Shown here one piece after another: positions 8,041 through 17,422 of a stretch of DNA of 46,289 nt; the first letter of the stretch is position 1; the number at the start of each line of letters is the position of its first letter. The notes under the pieces are model-generated. The model saw only the letters and a program-made list of their open reading frames with translations, was not told where the DNA came from and ran no database searches. The DNA comes from an uncultured bacterium (GTDB lineage: Bacteria; Desulfobacterota; BSN033; UBA1163): NCBI GenBank assembly GCA_938045955.1, contig CALIBK010000025.1:1-46289 (forward strand), read 5' to 3'. The position numbers were made by a program, and so were the translations under genes.

Positions 8041-8748
8041 TTAATTTGTTTTAATTTTTTCTAAATCCAGGTCTTCAAGAATCACAATTCCTCTGGATTT
8101 CATTTCGTCGATCGCTTTTTGAGAGGTATCGGGCGCGACCCCTCTGGAAAGATTTTTTATCATAATCACCTTGTATCCTGCGGTTACCGCATCCAGAGCA
8201 GTGGCCCTGACACAGTAATCGGTAGCAATGCCGTAAACGACTACTTTTTTGATCCCATCTTTTTTAAGAATCTTGTCCATATCGGTCTTCTTTCCACCAT
8301 CGTCCTGGAAGCCTGAATAACTATCATACTGGGGGTCCATGCCCTTCTTTACCACGGCTTTAAGGAGTTTTTGATCGAGCAGGATTTCGGCTCCCGGGGT
8401 ATTCTGGACACAGTGAGGAGGCCAGAGCACCTGATCTTTTCCATGAAGTTTGATCACATCAAAGGCCTTCTTCCCGGGATGATTGGTAAAGAAGGAGGCA
8501 TGATTTTTGGGATGCCAGTCCTGGGTGGCATAGATTGGATAACCTGCGGACTTCAGCCTCCTCGTAGCCTCTTCAACGGCCTTAATATAGGCTTCATCTG
8601 TCCCTTCTACAGCCAGAGAGCCATTCTTGAATTTTGTGAAGTCCCCCTGAACATCGACCACAATCACACCAATCTTCTCTGCTGCCATAGCCCACCCTCC
8701 AATCAACATTAAGATAGTTACGATGCAAAAAACTCCCCATCTTTTCAT
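8041..8748 (-). CDS. Exported nicotinamidase/isochorismatase-family hydrolase
   Basis: Cysteine amidohydrolase fold, most like nicotinamidase (PncA), which converts nicotinamide to nicotinate. The 235-aa product begins with a clear signal peptide (KRWGVFCIVTILMLIGGWAMAA, cleavage after AMA) and should be periplasmic. Catalytic and metal residues are visible: aspartate in VDVQGDF, the DWHPKNHASF metal motif, a lysine region near VLWPPHCVQNTPGAE, and the nucleophile in ATDYCVRATALDA. AGGGAGGTG lies six bases before the ATG. The neighbouring aminotransferase gene lies 58 bp upstream on the same strand. Cytosolic NAD salvage is the usual role, so the export signal is unusual. The true amide substrate is uncertain. 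Confidence 0.85.
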   Translation of the reverse strand: MKRWGVFCIVTILMLIGGWAMAAEKIGVIVVDVQGDFTKFKNGSLAVEGTDEAYIKAVEEATRRLKSAGYPIYATQDWHPKNHASFFTNHPGKKAFDVIKLHGKDQVLWPPHCVQNTPGAEILLDQKLLKAVVKKGMDPQYDSYSGFQDDGGKKTDMDKILKKDGIKKVVVYGIATDYCVRATALDAVTAGYKVIMIKNLSRGVAPDTSQKAIDEMKSRGIVILEDLDLEKIKTN

Positions 8749-8806
8749 ATAGCACCTCCCTTATGGGTTTTACTGGATTACCACCCGCTACTCCGGGGTT
8801 GAAAGG

Positions 8807-10141
8807 CTAAGATTTGGCCATCTCTTTTGAAACCTCTTTCGTCGCCTCTATGATTCTTTTGATATCCTCATCGGAGTGAGCGAAGGATAAACCCCCTCCT
8901 CCATGCATCACATGAACCCCATGATTAAGCATCCTGATTCTGAATTCGACCTCCCTCCTTTCGATATCCGTAAACTGATGGATATGATGAGGGGAGTGGA
9001 GTTCCAACCCCTTCTTAAAAGGGAAGTGGACCTGGTAAAGGGAAGCGAAGCCTGTCACTGCAGCCCCCAATCCTTCCTGGTCGAAGATCTCCTGGAGACT
9101 TCTTCTCAGTTTCTCCCCAGCCCTCTCGAGGGTAGGGTATACCACATTCGCATTCTCCTTTAGAAACCGAAGCATGGCTAATCCTGAAGTCACAGTGAGT
9201 GGATGGGCAGAGAAGGTCCCTCCCCCGATAAGAATTCGGTTTCCTTTCTCCTTTTTTAATTCAGGGGAGGTTTGAATCAATATCTCTTTTTTCCCTGCAA
9301 TCACCCCTACTGGCATTCCCCCGCCTGCAATCTTTCCTAAGGTAGTTAGATCAGGGATAATTCCGAACCTCTTCTGTGCCCCTCCTAAAGCGACCCTGAA
9401 ACCCGAGATCACCTCATCGAAAATGAGAATCGCACCGAGTCTCTCTGTTTCTGAACGAAGCATCTTCAAATATTCAGGGGCGGCAGGTGAAAATCCACCT
9501 TCTGCGATTACCGGTTCAAGGATGATTGCTGCCAGATCCTTTTTATTCTGATCGATGATACGAAGTGTCCCATCGATGTCATTAAAGGGGATCGTTTTTG
9601 TATAAAGTTGAAGTTCTGGTAAAAGGCCGAGACTTTCCTCCTTTTCATAAGGCGTCTTAATACCCACAGTGAGGTCGGAATTGGCTCCATGCCAGCCTCC
9701 CGCAATTTTCAGGATTGTCTTTCTGCCAGTAAAGGCTCTTGCTACCCTCACTGCGTACATCGTGGCCTCAGTTCCGGAGCAACAAAATCGGACCATTTCT
9801 GCAGATGGGATTAACTCCTGAATGAGTTCAGCCCATTCAATCTGTTCTTCAAAGAGTGCCCCCCAGTGAATTCCCTTCCGGAGTTGTGTTTCTATGGCTT
9901 GAGTGATGATTTGAGGTCGATGGCCCAGGAGGTGAGTATAGTTTCCCATCCAGAGATCGATATATTCATTTCCATCGACATCGATGAGTTTCGAGCCCGT
10001 TGCATCTTTTATCAGGATGGGATAGGGGGGAAAATAATGAATATTATGAGAGATTCCTCCAGGCATGACTTTTCGAGCTCGTTGAAAAAGAGTCTCTGAA
10101 AGAGGGGTCTTTTTTCGGTAAAAGTCCAAATAGGATTCCAT
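8807..10141 (-). CDS. HemL-like class-III PLP aminotransferase
   Basis: PLP-dependent fold-type I enzyme resembling glutamate-1-semialdehyde 2,1-aminomutase. The 444-aa sequence shows VMPGGISHNIHYF near the start, the PLP phosphate region CCSGTEATMYAVRVARAFTGR, the cofactor aspartate in LIFDEVISGFR, and the Schiff-base lysine in LTTLGKIAGGGMPVG. The GGGMPVG stretch is shared with GSAM, but it is longer than standard HemL (about 427 aa) and reads VIAGKKEIL where HemL has AFGGR. It may instead act on another amino acid. It lies near the haem genes but on the opposite strand. A promoter candidate lies 30-60 bp upstream. Confidence 0.8.
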   Translation of the reverse strand: MESYLDFYRKKTPLSETLFQRARKVMPGGISHNIHYFPPYPILIKDATGSKLIDVDGNEYIDLWMGNYTHLLGHRPQIITQAIETQLRKGIHWGALFEEQIEWAELIQELIPSAEMVRFCCSGTEATMYAVRVARAFTGRKTILKIAGGWHGANSDLTVGIKTPYEKEESLGLLPELQLYTKTIPFNDIDGTLRIIDQNKKDLAAIILEPVIAEGGFSPAAPEYLKMLRSETERLGAILIFDEVISGFRVALGGAQKRFGIIPDLTTLGKIAGGGMPVGVIAGKKEILIQTSPELKKEKGNRILIGGGTFSAHPLTVTSGLAMLRFLKENANVVYPTLERAGEKLRRSLQEIFDQEGLGAAVTGFASLYQVHFPFKKGLELHSPHHIHQFTDIERREVEFRIRMLNHGVHVMHGGGGLSFAHSDEDIKRIIEATKEVSKEMAKS

Positions 10142-10170
10142 AGGGAAAAGACCGGAATTGAAAGTAATTC

Positions 10171-10199
10171 TTTATAGCATATTTTTTTAAATTCAAAAA
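10171..10199 (-). promoter_or_regulatory. Candidate extended -10 promoter for the HemL-like gene
   Basis: Read on the minus strand, TGCTATAAA (10171-10179) is an extended -10. A poor -35 (TTTTTG) lies 17 bp further up at 10194-10199. It is about 30 bp from the start codon and back to back with the promoter of the TRAP genes. Confidence 0.4.
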
Positions 10200-10202
10200 G
10201 AA

Positions 10203-10231
10203 TTGACAATTAATTCAAATTCATATAAATA
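10203..10231 (+). promoter_or_regulatory. Candidate sigma-70 promoter for the TRAP operon
   Basis: A consensus TTGACA (10203-10208) is followed by TATAAA at 15-bp spacing, or TAAATA at 17-bp spacing. About 90 bases of leader separate it from the start of the TAXI binding protein. Confidence 0.45.
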
Positions 10232-10320
10232 GAATAGAAGTCGAAGAAAGGGGGTGAGAAACAGATCCTCTCAAAAGAGCCTTTCGTTTTTTTAAACCAA
10301 TTCATTAAAGGAGGTTGGGG

Positions 10321-11292
10321 ATGAAAAGAAGAATCGTTACAGGAATTTTGATTTTATGTTTATTGACTTTTTTCTCGGTCATTCATCTTGAGACGGTGCA
10401 GGCTGCAAGAAAGTATGTTTCCATCGCCTCTGGATGGGTGGTGGGAGTCTATTTCCCTCTTGCAGGGGCAATCTCCCGTATCGCTCATGAAAACCTTCCT
10501 GACATCAAGATTACGGTCGAATCCTCGGGAGCCTCGGTGGCCAATGCCAAATTAATTGCTACAGGAGATGCGGATTTGGCGATCCTCCAGAATGATATCG
10601 CCTATTATGCCCTTAATGGAACAAAACCTATGTTTGACAAACCTGTCCCCAACATTCGAGGGATTGCAGCCCTCTATCCAGAACATTGCCAGATCCATGC
10701 AAGAAAAGATGCCAAAATTGCAACGGTCAAAGATCTCAAAGGTAAAAGAGTGGCTGTGGGACCTCTCGGTAGCGGAACAGAGGCAAATGCGATGCAGATC
10801 CTTGAGGCCTATGGATTAAAGTTTGAGGATCTCGGGAAGGTTGAAAGACTCTCGGCAGCCGAATCGGCAGACTATCTGAAAGACGGCCGAATAGATGCAG
10901 CCTTTTACACCGTAGGGGTTGGGGCCTCTGCGATTGTGGATACCGCCCTGATGGTCGATACGATGATTGTCCCCATTGATGGGCCTCAAGCCGATTCCTT
11001 AATCAAGAAGTATCCTTTTTATGCAAAAGATAAGGTTCCAGCGGGAATCTACAAGGGCGTGGATAAGGACGTTCCTACCGTGGCGGTATTAGCCATTCTG
11101 GTGGCCAAGGCAGAATTGGAAGAGGACGTCGTTTATCGGATTACCAAGGCGATGTGGGAGAATATTGGACGCATCGAAAGTGCTCATGCCAAAGGGAAAG
11201 AGGTGAAATTAGAGAAAGCCCTGATCGGGATGCCCATTCCTCTTCACCCCGGGGCTCAGAAATTTTACAAAGAGAAAGGGATGATCAAATAA
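10321..11292 (+). CDS. TAXI-family TRAP transporter solute-binding protein
   Basis: Periplasmic binding component of a sodium-coupled TRAP uptake system of the TAXI subfamily. The product is 323 aa from this ATG, with a signal peptide ending near VQAA and the TAXI-like opening VSIASGWVVGVYFPLAGAISRIAHE. The later LKGKRVAVGPLGSGTEANAMQILEAYGL also matches the family. The track starts six bases earlier at a TTG inside the ribosome site; AAAGGAGG at 10308-10315 fits the ATG at 10321. It is followed directly by a DUF1850 protein and the fused permease. The ligand is unknown; TAXI systems are often linked to glutamate or other organic acids. Confidence 0.92.
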   Translation: MKRRIVTGILILCLLTFFSVIHLETVQAARKYVSIASGWVVGVYFPLAGAISRIAHENLPDIKITVESSGASVANAKLIATGDADLAILQNDIAYYALNGTKPMFDKPVPNIRGIAALYPEHCQIHARKDAKIATVKDLKGKRVAVGPLGSGTEANAMQILEAYGLKFEDLGKVERLSAAESADYLKDGRIDAAFYTVGVGASAIVDTALMVDTMIVPIDGPQADSLIKKYPFYAKDKVPAGIYKGVDKDVPTVAVLAILVAKAELEEDVVYRITKAMWENIGRIESAHAKGKEVKLEKALIGMPIPLHPGAQKFYKEKGMIK

Positions 11293-11297
11293 ATAAA

Positions 11298-11810
11298 ATG
11301 AAGGGTTGGAGGCATTTCATCTTCAATCGAAGAGTGGGATGCCTCCTCTTTATTTTTTTTCTATCCCTCGCTCTTTTCCCTGTATCCACTTTAGAAATAA
11401 AAAATAAGAGCGAAGGGAAGGTCCTCTATTTTAGAAGAGTTTCTCCGGGCGACCGATTTGAGTTTAGATATCTCCATTCCGTCGATAAAACCCCAGTCAC
11501 TGGGTATTTTCTTATTTCTTCCAGAACGAAGATTAAGCCGATCGAGACCCGATTCCAATCCTATGGTCCAGGGCTTCCCTCTATGGAGAAGAATATCTGC
11601 AGGAATGGAAAGGAATTTAAGGTAGGGGTAGAGGGGACTGAAATGGAAGATTTCTCTTTTTTTGTTTCTCCTATGACCCGACAGACGTTTATCCTTAAAG
11701 GGGATAGGGTGGAGTTTTCTCATCTCCAAGAAGGTGGGATAATCAGCATAGAAGTGAGCCTTCGTCCTTTATTTTGGGAGGTCATTTTCAAACATGGAAG
11801 TCCATCGTGA
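11298..11810 (+). CDS. DUF1850 protein of TAXI-TRAP loci
   Basis: Small exported or membrane-anchored protein of unknown function. This frame gives 170 aa: one hydrophobic N-terminal segment (CLLFIFFLSLALFPV) and then an extracytoplasmic domain containing YLHSVDKTPVTGYF, the hallmark of DUF1850. The track begins upstream inside the binding-protein gene; the ATG at 11298, five bases after that gene stops, is the sensible start. Its end overlaps the permease start by 17 bp, so translation is probably coupled. DUF1850 proteins recur between TAXI binding protein and permease, which implies a role in that transporter; the role is not established. Confidence 0.83.
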   Translation: MKGWRHFIFNRRVGCLLFIFFLSLALFPVSTLEIKNKSEGKVLYFRRVSPGDRFEFRYLHSVDKTPVTGYFLISSRTKIKPIETRFQSYGPGLPSMEKNICRNGKEFKVGVEGTEMEDFSFFVSPMTRQTFILKGDRVEFSHLQEGGIISIEVSLRPLFWEVIFKHGSPS

Positions 11811-13812
11811 GGTGGTCGATAAGGACCTCTTAGAGAAGTCAAAAGAGCTCGCCGAAGGGGCGGACTATGGAGCTCGGCGTCTCTCCGGTCCTCTTTTTTA
11901 TGTCTCTGCAGGAGTCGCTCTGGCGATGTCTTGTTTTCAACTCTATACAGCAATCTTTGGAGCACTCACCGGGACGATCCAGCGCTCCATTCACCTCACT
12001 TTTGCAATCATCCTCTGTTTTTTATTCTTTCCGATGACTAAAAAATCGAAAACCAGAGGAATCCCTTTCTATGATCTCATCCTTGCGGCCATCGGGGGAT
12101 TCGGAGCCCTCTATGTGACTCTCTTCTACGCCGATCTGGTAAAACGAATCGGGAATCCTACCCCGATGGATGTGATCATGGGAGTCGTCACCATCCTCTT
12201 TGTCCTTGAGTCTGCAAGAAGGGCGATCGGATTTCCACTTCCTCTTATTTCAGGTCTTTTTATTGCTTATGCCTTTCTTGGACCCTATCTGCCAGAACTT
12301 CTGGCTCATCGGGGATATGGATTTCGCCGAGTGATCGATCATCTCTACCTTACCATGGAGGGGATTTTTGGGGTTCCCCTCTGGGTTTCTTCAACGTTTG
12401 TGTTTGCCTTTGTTCTTTTTGGAGCCATTCTTGAAAAGACGGGGGCTATGGATTTCTTCATGAAGATGGCTTTTTCTTTAGTCGGTCATACCCGGGGAGG
12501 ACCCGCAAAGGTAGCCGTGGTTTCAAGTGCCTTTATGGGAACGATCTCAGGGAGTGGGGTTGCAAATGTGGTGACCACTGGTTCTGTCACCATTCCCCTG
12601 ATGAAACGGCTTGGGTTTAAACCAGAGATTGCAGGGGCGATCGAGACAGCCGCAAGCGGAAACGGTCAATTGATGCCTCCCGTAATGGGTGCGGCGGCTT
12701 TCATTATGGCGGAATTTTTAGGGATTCCATACTTGAATGTGGTTGTAGCTGCTGCATTGCCCGCCGTGATCGACCAATTGGCCCTTTTAGGGGCGGTTCA
12801 TCTTCTTTCTGTTAAATTTGGATTAAAGGGAATTCCTCGAAAAGATCTTCCAAAATTTTTGCCCATTCTCATTCGGGGATTACATTTTGTCGTCCCTATC
12901 GGGGTACTCCTTTATTATCTGATCATCAAAAGAGCAACCCCACTGACCTCTGCTGCTGCTGGAATAGTCGCCACGATTTTGATCTTTTTTATCCAGGAGA
13001 TGCTAAAGGGCTCTGGTTTGGGGAATTTCGCAAAAAAGGGTACTGAATCCCATCAAATTGATCCATTGAGCCCTTTCATCTCTTTTTTTACGAATATGGC
13101 TGATGCAATGTATAAGGCTGCAAGGATGATGGCAGGAATTGGAGCGACCTGTGCGTGCGCAGGAATCGTAGTGGGAATTGTGACCCTCACAGGGGCCGGT
13201 CTCAACATGACCAATATTATCATAGGATTATCAGGAGGGAATCTCTATTTTGGACTCTTTCTCACCATGGTGACCTGTTTAATCTTAGGGATGGGGGTTC
13301 CTACCACGGCAAACTATGTGATTATGGCTACGATTATGGCTCCTGCCCTGAAGGCCATGAATCCGGATGTCCCCCTCATCGCCATTCATCTTTTCGTCTT
13401 CTATTTCGGAATCCTTGCTGATGGAACCCCTCCGGTCTGTGTAGCTGCCTATGCAGCGGCAGGGATTGCGGGAGCCGATCCTTTAAAGACAGGAATCAAT
13501 GCATTTAAACTGGATATGAGAACCTTTCTCCTGCCCTTCATGTTCATCACGGCTCCGGCCATGCTTTTAATCAACACCACCTTTATGGAGGCCGCCTGGA
13601 TATTTATCTCTGCCTCGATCGGGATGTATGCCTTAGCTGCTTCCATGCAAGGGTTTCTCCTCACGGATTTAAGATGGTATGAACGGATCGTCCTTTTTGC
13701 CTCAGCCGTGGCGATGGTAAAACCAGGAGTCATTACGGATGCGATGGGCTTGGCAGGTTTTACCTTGATCTATTTCCTTCAAAGAAGGGCATTAAGGAGA
13801 CCCACAATTTAA
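11794..13812 (+). CDS. TRAP transporter fused permease (DctQM-type, TAXI-associated)
   Basis: Inner-membrane permease in which the small (4-TM) and large (12-TM) TRAP subunits are fused; 672 aa. The N-terminal hydrophobic segments to about residue 170 form the DctQ-like part. The remainder carries the DctM/TRAP repeat motifs, for example AKVAVVSSAFMGTISGSGVANVVTTG, IETAASGNGQLMPPVMGAAAF and LGMGVPTTANYVIMATIMAPAL. GGGAGGTC precedes the ATG, which lies inside the end of the DUF1850 gene. With the TAXI binding protein it should form a complete secondary transporter driven by an ion gradient. Confidence 0.94.
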   Translation: MEVHREVVDKDLLEKSKELAEGADYGARRLSGPLFYVSAGVALAMSCFQLYTAIFGALTGTIQRSIHLTFAIILCFLFFPMTKKSKTRGIPFYDLILAAIGGFGALYVTLFYADLVKRIGNPTPMDVIMGVVTILFVLESARRAIGFPLPLISGLFIAYAFLGPYLPELLAHRGYGFRRVIDHLYLTMEGIFGVPLWVSSTFVFAFVLFGAILEKTGAMDFFMKMAFSLVGHTRGGPAKVAVVSSAFMGTISGSGVANVVTTGSVTIPLMKRLGFKPEIAGAIETAASGNGQLMPPVMGAAAFIMAEFLGIPYLNVVVAAALPAVIDQLALLGAVHLLSVKFGLKGIPRKDLPKFLPILIRGLHFVVPIGVLLYYLIIKRATPLTSAAAGIVATILIFFIQEMLKGSGLGNFAKKGTESHQIDPLSPFISFFTNMADAMYKAARMMAGIGATCACAGIVVGIVTLTGAGLNMTNIIIGLSGGNLYFGLFLTMVTCLILGMGVPTTANYVIMATIMAPALKAMNPDVPLIAIHLFVFYFGILADGTPPVCVAAYAAAGIAGADPLKTGINAFKLDMRTFLLPFMFITAPAMLLINTTFMEAAWIFISASIGMYALAASMQGFLLTDLRWYERIVLFASAVAMVKPGVITDAMGLAGFTLIYFLQRRALRRPTI

Positions 13813-13830
13813 ATTTGTGAGATAAAGGAC

Positions 13831-14916
13831 TTACTCTAAAGCAATTTCCATTGTCCGTTCAACGATCCTGATATAATCGTGAAACTCAATTCCATCGACA
13901 GAGTGTTCCTGCTTACCCGTAATGCCATCAATCGCAGGACCCTGGTGAATCAGATGATCCAACACCCTTTGTTCATGAGCTGAAGAGATTTCTTTTAAGA
14001 TTTCTCTTTTCCCCATCGCCAGAGCCGCACCCGCAAGTAAGGCATATCCTCCCCAGTTAGAAATCCCGCTGGAAATAAAATAATCGGTCTTCACACGGCA
14101 GCAGAAGATGGCTTCCCGATGGGATGGAGAATGATCCTTGAAGACCTCCCATGGGATTCGACCTGCACCGACCTCATTCCCTCGATCTCCAATCCCGATG
14201 CTTTCAATAGGAAGCTTCCATTTCCTCTGAACTTCCAGGAGCAGATGCGTTTTTGCGGTAAATCGACTAATGTCCTCAAGACGGGAACTGAAGCATCGGT
14301 TCCTGAGATGGGGAGGAAGGAGTCTTTCAAATTCCTCAACCGGAGCAGACCCTTTTCGTTCCTGCTGAAGAAAGGAGTGAAGGGTATGATTGGGGCCAAC
14401 CCTTTCGATATAGATGAGATGGGTGATGCCTTGCCCTACTGCACTGTGAAAAAAATTCTCAGAGAAACGAAGGGAAAGGGAACCTTCTTCTTCATTTTCA
14501 ACCTCCCTCGTGGGGGGGTGATCGGTCTGCTCGAGAGGGAACCAGATCAAGGGGATCTCTTTTTCATTGAGTTGAAGAATATGAAGCCCTGCTTTCAATG
14601 CAGGAAGCGTAAACTCATCAGAAAGCAGGATGACCTCCATCCCTAAGAGTTTCAATCCCCATGCAAGGATCAGAGCTCCAGGAGGACCATCTGTCTCTGT
14701 GGCAGGAGGCTGACCTCCCGGTATATAAAATCCTGTGATAATAAGAATTTTTCTCCCTTTTTCAGCAAGGGATTGAGCAGCTCCCATTAGATTGGAATAA
14801 GGAACCATCGGGAGATTTTCCCAATGGTATCCCCGGTCAGAAAGAAGAGAGGCGGGGAAGTTGATGACCTCTTCTATCAAAGAAATTTTATTATGGATTT
14901 GCTCACGAAGAATCAT
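13831..14916 (-). CDS. DUF4392 protein, D-glutamate cyclase-like
   Basis: Matches the DUF4392 family, whose characterised members (the C-terminal domain of mammalian DGLUCY) convert D-glutamate to 5-oxo-D-proline. The 361-aa product contains KILIITGFYIPGGQPPATETDGPPGALILAWGLKLLGMEV, THLIYIERVGPNHTLHS and GIGDRGNEVGAG, all typical of the family. Its ATG overlaps the nth stop codon (ATGA), so it is translationally coupled. With glnS and nth it forms a minus-strand operon, and a glutamate-related enzyme beside GlnRS is suggestive. The reaction in this organism is inference from the family. Confidence 0.75.
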   Translation of the reverse strand: MILREQIHNKISLIEEVINFPASLLSDRGYHWENLPMVPYSNLMGAAQSLAEKGRKILIITGFYIPGGQPPATETDGPPGALILAWGLKLLGMEVILLSDEFTLPALKAGLHILQLNEKEIPLIWFPLEQTDHPPTREVENEEEGSLSLRFSENFFHSAVGQGITHLIYIERVGPNHTLHSFLQQERKGSAPVEEFERLLPPHLRNRCFSSRLEDISRFTAKTHLLLEVQRKWKLPIESIGIGDRGNEVGAGRIPWEVFKDHSPSHREAIFCCRVKTDYFISSGISNWGGYALLAGAALAMGKREILKEISSAHEQRVLDHLIHQGPAIDGITGKQEHSVDGIEFHDYIRIVERTMEIALE

Positions 14917-15584
14917 GAACCTGGCCTTTTCCCCTTTGTCTCTATTTTGGTTCCATAGTCACACCATTTTCGAATGACACATCGGTTACAGAGGGGTTTT
15001 TTGGCCGTACAGGTCCTTCGACCATGCCAGATTAGGAGATTGGAGAAATGGGTCCACTCTTTTTTGGGGACCACTTCCATGAGGTCAAACTCAATCTTCA
15101 CAGGATCATCATTTTTCGTGAGGCCGATCCTCTGACTTACTCGATGGACATGGGTATCTACCGTAATCCCGGGGATTCCATAGGCGTTTCCTAAGATGAC
15201 ATTGGCGGTTTTTCTTCCAACTCCTGGCAGGGTTATAAGTTCTTCAAGGGTCTCTGGGACTTTCCCTCCAAATCGGGTCACGAGTTCTTGACAGCACTTC
15301 TGAATCGCTCTGGCCTTATTTTTATAGAATCCGGTGGGACGGATATCCTCTTCTATTTCTTTAAGATCAGCCTCCACAAAATCTTTTGGAGAACGATACT
15401 TTTTGAAGAGGGTTTCGGTGACTTGATTCACCTTGACATCTGTACATTGAGCAGAAAGGATCGTAGCGATGAGAAGTTCAAAGGGATTTCTGAATCTCAG
15501 GGCGATTCGATCATCCGGAATCTCTTTGGATAAGGCTTTCAAGATCTCCTCAACCCTTTTTTTTATACTCGTATCTTTTTTCAT
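14913..15584 (-). CDS. nth: Endonuclease III (DNA glycosylase/AP lyase)
   Basis: Bifunctional base-excision-repair enzyme for oxidised pyrimidines. The 223-aa protein has the helix-hairpin-helix [14 protein letters not shown] with the catalytic lysine, the catalytic aspartate in [14 protein letters not shown], and a C-terminal [4Fe-4S] loop with cysteine spacing C-x6-C-x2-C-x5-C ([17 protein letters not shown]). The start overlaps the glnS stop by ATGA and the stop overlaps the DUF4392 start in the same way, so all three genes are coupled. Confidence 0.96.
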   Translation of the reverse strand: MKKDTSIKKRVEEILKALSKEIPDDRIALRFRNPFELLIATILSAQCTDVKVNQVTETLFKKYRSPKDFVEADLKEIEEDIRPTGFYKNKARAIQKCCQELVTRFGGKVPETLEELITLPGVGRKTANVILGNAYGIPGITVDTHVHRVSQRIGLTKNDDPVKIEFDLMEVVPKKEWTHFSNLLIWHGRRTCTAKKPLCNRCVIRKWCDYGTKIETKGKRPGS

Positions 15585-17287
15585 ACTTTCTCCTGTTTAT
15601 TCCCTTGGTTGATTGTCCCGGCGAGTTTAGCCCAGGAATCCCGAAGGGGAACGATTCGATTAAAAACCGGTCTCTCCGAAGAGGAGAGTTTAGGATCGAC
15701 ACAAAAATACCCGATTCTTTCAAATTGATACCTACTTCCAGGGGGAGCCCCTCTAAGGCTGGGTTCGACCTGGGAGGAGGAAAGAATTTCAAGGGATTTG
15801 GGATTAATATATTCTATAAAGTCATCCCCCTTAGCCCCAGGATTGGGTATATTAAAAAGACGATCGTAAAGACGGACTTCTGCGGGAAGGGAATGTGCTG
15901 CGGAGACCCAGTGGATGACCCCTTCAGTCCTTCGAATCCCCGAAGAAGAAGGGCGAAGCGATTCCGGGTCATAACTACAATGGATTTCCATCACCTTTCC
16001 ACTCTTGGGATCCTTGACTAATCCTTCATATTTGATTTTATAGGCATATCGGAGCCGGACTTCCCGGCCGGGGGCGAGACGATTATATTTTGGAGGCGGA
16101 GATTCACAAAAATCATCTTCTTCGATATACAGGACTTTTGAAAATGGAACTTTACGGATACCCATGGAAGGGTTTTTGGGATGGTTAGGGCACACTATCT
16201 CTTCTGTTTTTTCCTCGGGGAAGTTATCAATGATGAGGCGAAGAGGCCGCAACACCCCCATCACTCGAGGGGCCCATTGATTCAATACCTCTCGGACACA
16301 GTGTTCGAGGAGAGAGAGGTCTACTAAATTTTCAGTCTTGGCCACTCCAATTCTTTCGCAGAAATCTCGAATGGCCTCAGGGGGATATCCCCTCCTCCGC
16401 ATCCCAGCCAGGGTGGGCATTCGGGGATCATCCCATCCCTCTACCACTCCTCTCTCAACCAATTCAATTAATCTCCTTTTACTCAGAATCGTATAACTGA
16501 GATTGAGTCGAGCAAACTCGATCTGCTGGGGATGATGTTCCACCCTTAATGTATCGAGAAACCAATCATATAAAGCTCGATTATTTTCAAACTCCAGGGT
16601 ACAGATCGAATGGGTGATCTTTTCGATCGAGTCCGAGAGGCAATGGGCAAAATCGTACATTGGGTAGATACACCATTGGTTCCCTGTTCGATAGTGAGGG
16701 ACCTTTTTAATTCGATAGATGACCGGATCTCGCATGACCATATTCGGGGAGGCCATGTCGATTTTGGCTCGAAGAACATGAGTCCCTTCTTCAAATTCTC
16801 CTGCCCGCATCCTTTCGAAGAGATCCAGGTTTTCCTCCACCGAGCGGTTCCGATAAGGACTTTCCCTGCCCGGTTCGGTCAGGGTTCCCCGGTATTGCCG
16901 GATCTCATCAGGGCTGAGACTGCACACATAGGCCTTTCCTTCTTTTATCAACTGAATCGCATACTCGTAAAGTTGATCATAATAGTCTGATGCAAAATAG
17001 AGACGGTCTCCCCAATCGAACCCTAACCATTTCACATCCTGAAGAATTGCATCGACATACTCCTGGCTCTCCCCGCTTGGATCCGTGTCGTCCATTCTTA
17101 AATTGCATGTCCCTCCATATTGAGCTGCGATACCGAAATTAAGGCAGATGGATTTGGCGTGGCCAATATGGAGATAACCATTGGGTTCGGGGGGAAAACG
17201 GGTAGCGACCCTTCCCTGGAAACGATTGGTTCGAATGTGTTCTTCAATAATTTCCCGAATGAAATCTGATCCTTCAGATAGACCCAT
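15581..17287 (-). CDS. glnS: Glutaminyl-tRNA synthetase
   Basis: Class-I aminoacyl-tRNA synthetase charging tRNA-Gln directly. The 568-aa product has [17 protein letters not shown] (HIGH motif), the LSKRR variant of [13 protein letters not shown], and the two C-terminal anticodon-binding beta-barrels. GlnRS in bacteria descends from a eukaryotic-type enzyme, so its presence implies direct glutaminylation here rather than sole use of GatCAB. GGAGG lies 13 bases before the ATG, within a small hairpin. First gene of the glnS-nth-DUF4392 operon. Confidence 0.96.
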   Translation of the reverse strand: MGLSEGSDFIREIIEEHIRTNRFQGRVATRFPPEPNGYLHIGHAKSICLNFGIAAQYGGTCNLRMDDTDPSGESQEYVDAILQDVKWLGFDWGDRLYFASDYYDQLYEYAIQLIKEGKAYVCSLSPDEIRQYRGTLTEPGRESPYRNRSVEENLDLFERMRAGEFEEGTHVLRAKIDMASPNMVMRDPVIYRIKKVPHYRTGNQWCIYPMYDFAHCLSDSIEKITHSICTLEFENNRALYDWFLDTLRVEHHPQQIEFARLNLSYTILSKRRLIELVERGVVEGWDDPRMPTLAGMRRRGYPPEAIRDFCERIGVAKTENLVDLSLLEHCVREVLNQWAPRVMGVLRPLRLIIDNFPEEKTEEIVCPNHPKNPSMGIRKVPFSKVLYIEEDDFCESPPPKYNRLAPGREVRLRYAYKIKYEGLVKDPKSGKVMEIHCSYDPESLRPSSSGIRRTEGVIHWVSAAHSLPAEVRLYDRLFNIPNPGAKGDDFIEYINPKSLEILSSSQVEPSLRGAPPGSRYQFERIGYFCVDPKLSSSERPVFNRIVPLRDSWAKLAGTINQGNKQEKV

Positions 17288-17321
17288 GAGAATACTCTTA
17301 CCTCCAGAGTAAGAATGCTAA
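17288..17321 (-). promoter_or_regulatory. Hairpin presenting the glnS ribosome-binding site
   Basis: On the minus strand TCTTAC and GTAAGA pair around a seven-base loop TCTGGAG, so part of the GGAGG sits in the loop and part in the stem. A wobble and an A-T pair extend the stem to eight. This could tune glnS translation; the fold was judged by eye. Confidence 0.35.
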
Positions 17322-17422
17322 CCAGGCGGAAACGGTTGTCTCTTTCTTTTTTTTGTAGTATCTATATATAGCAAATCACAATCTATCCGCAAGTACTTTT
17401 TAGAAAGTGGGGGGAGGGAGAG

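Noticed and set aside
17288-17400. T-box or other riboswitch upstream of glnS
   Set aside because: Only ~100 bases separate glnS from the divergent gene, with no T-box sequence and no terminator/antiterminator pair; only a small hairpin at the ribosome site.
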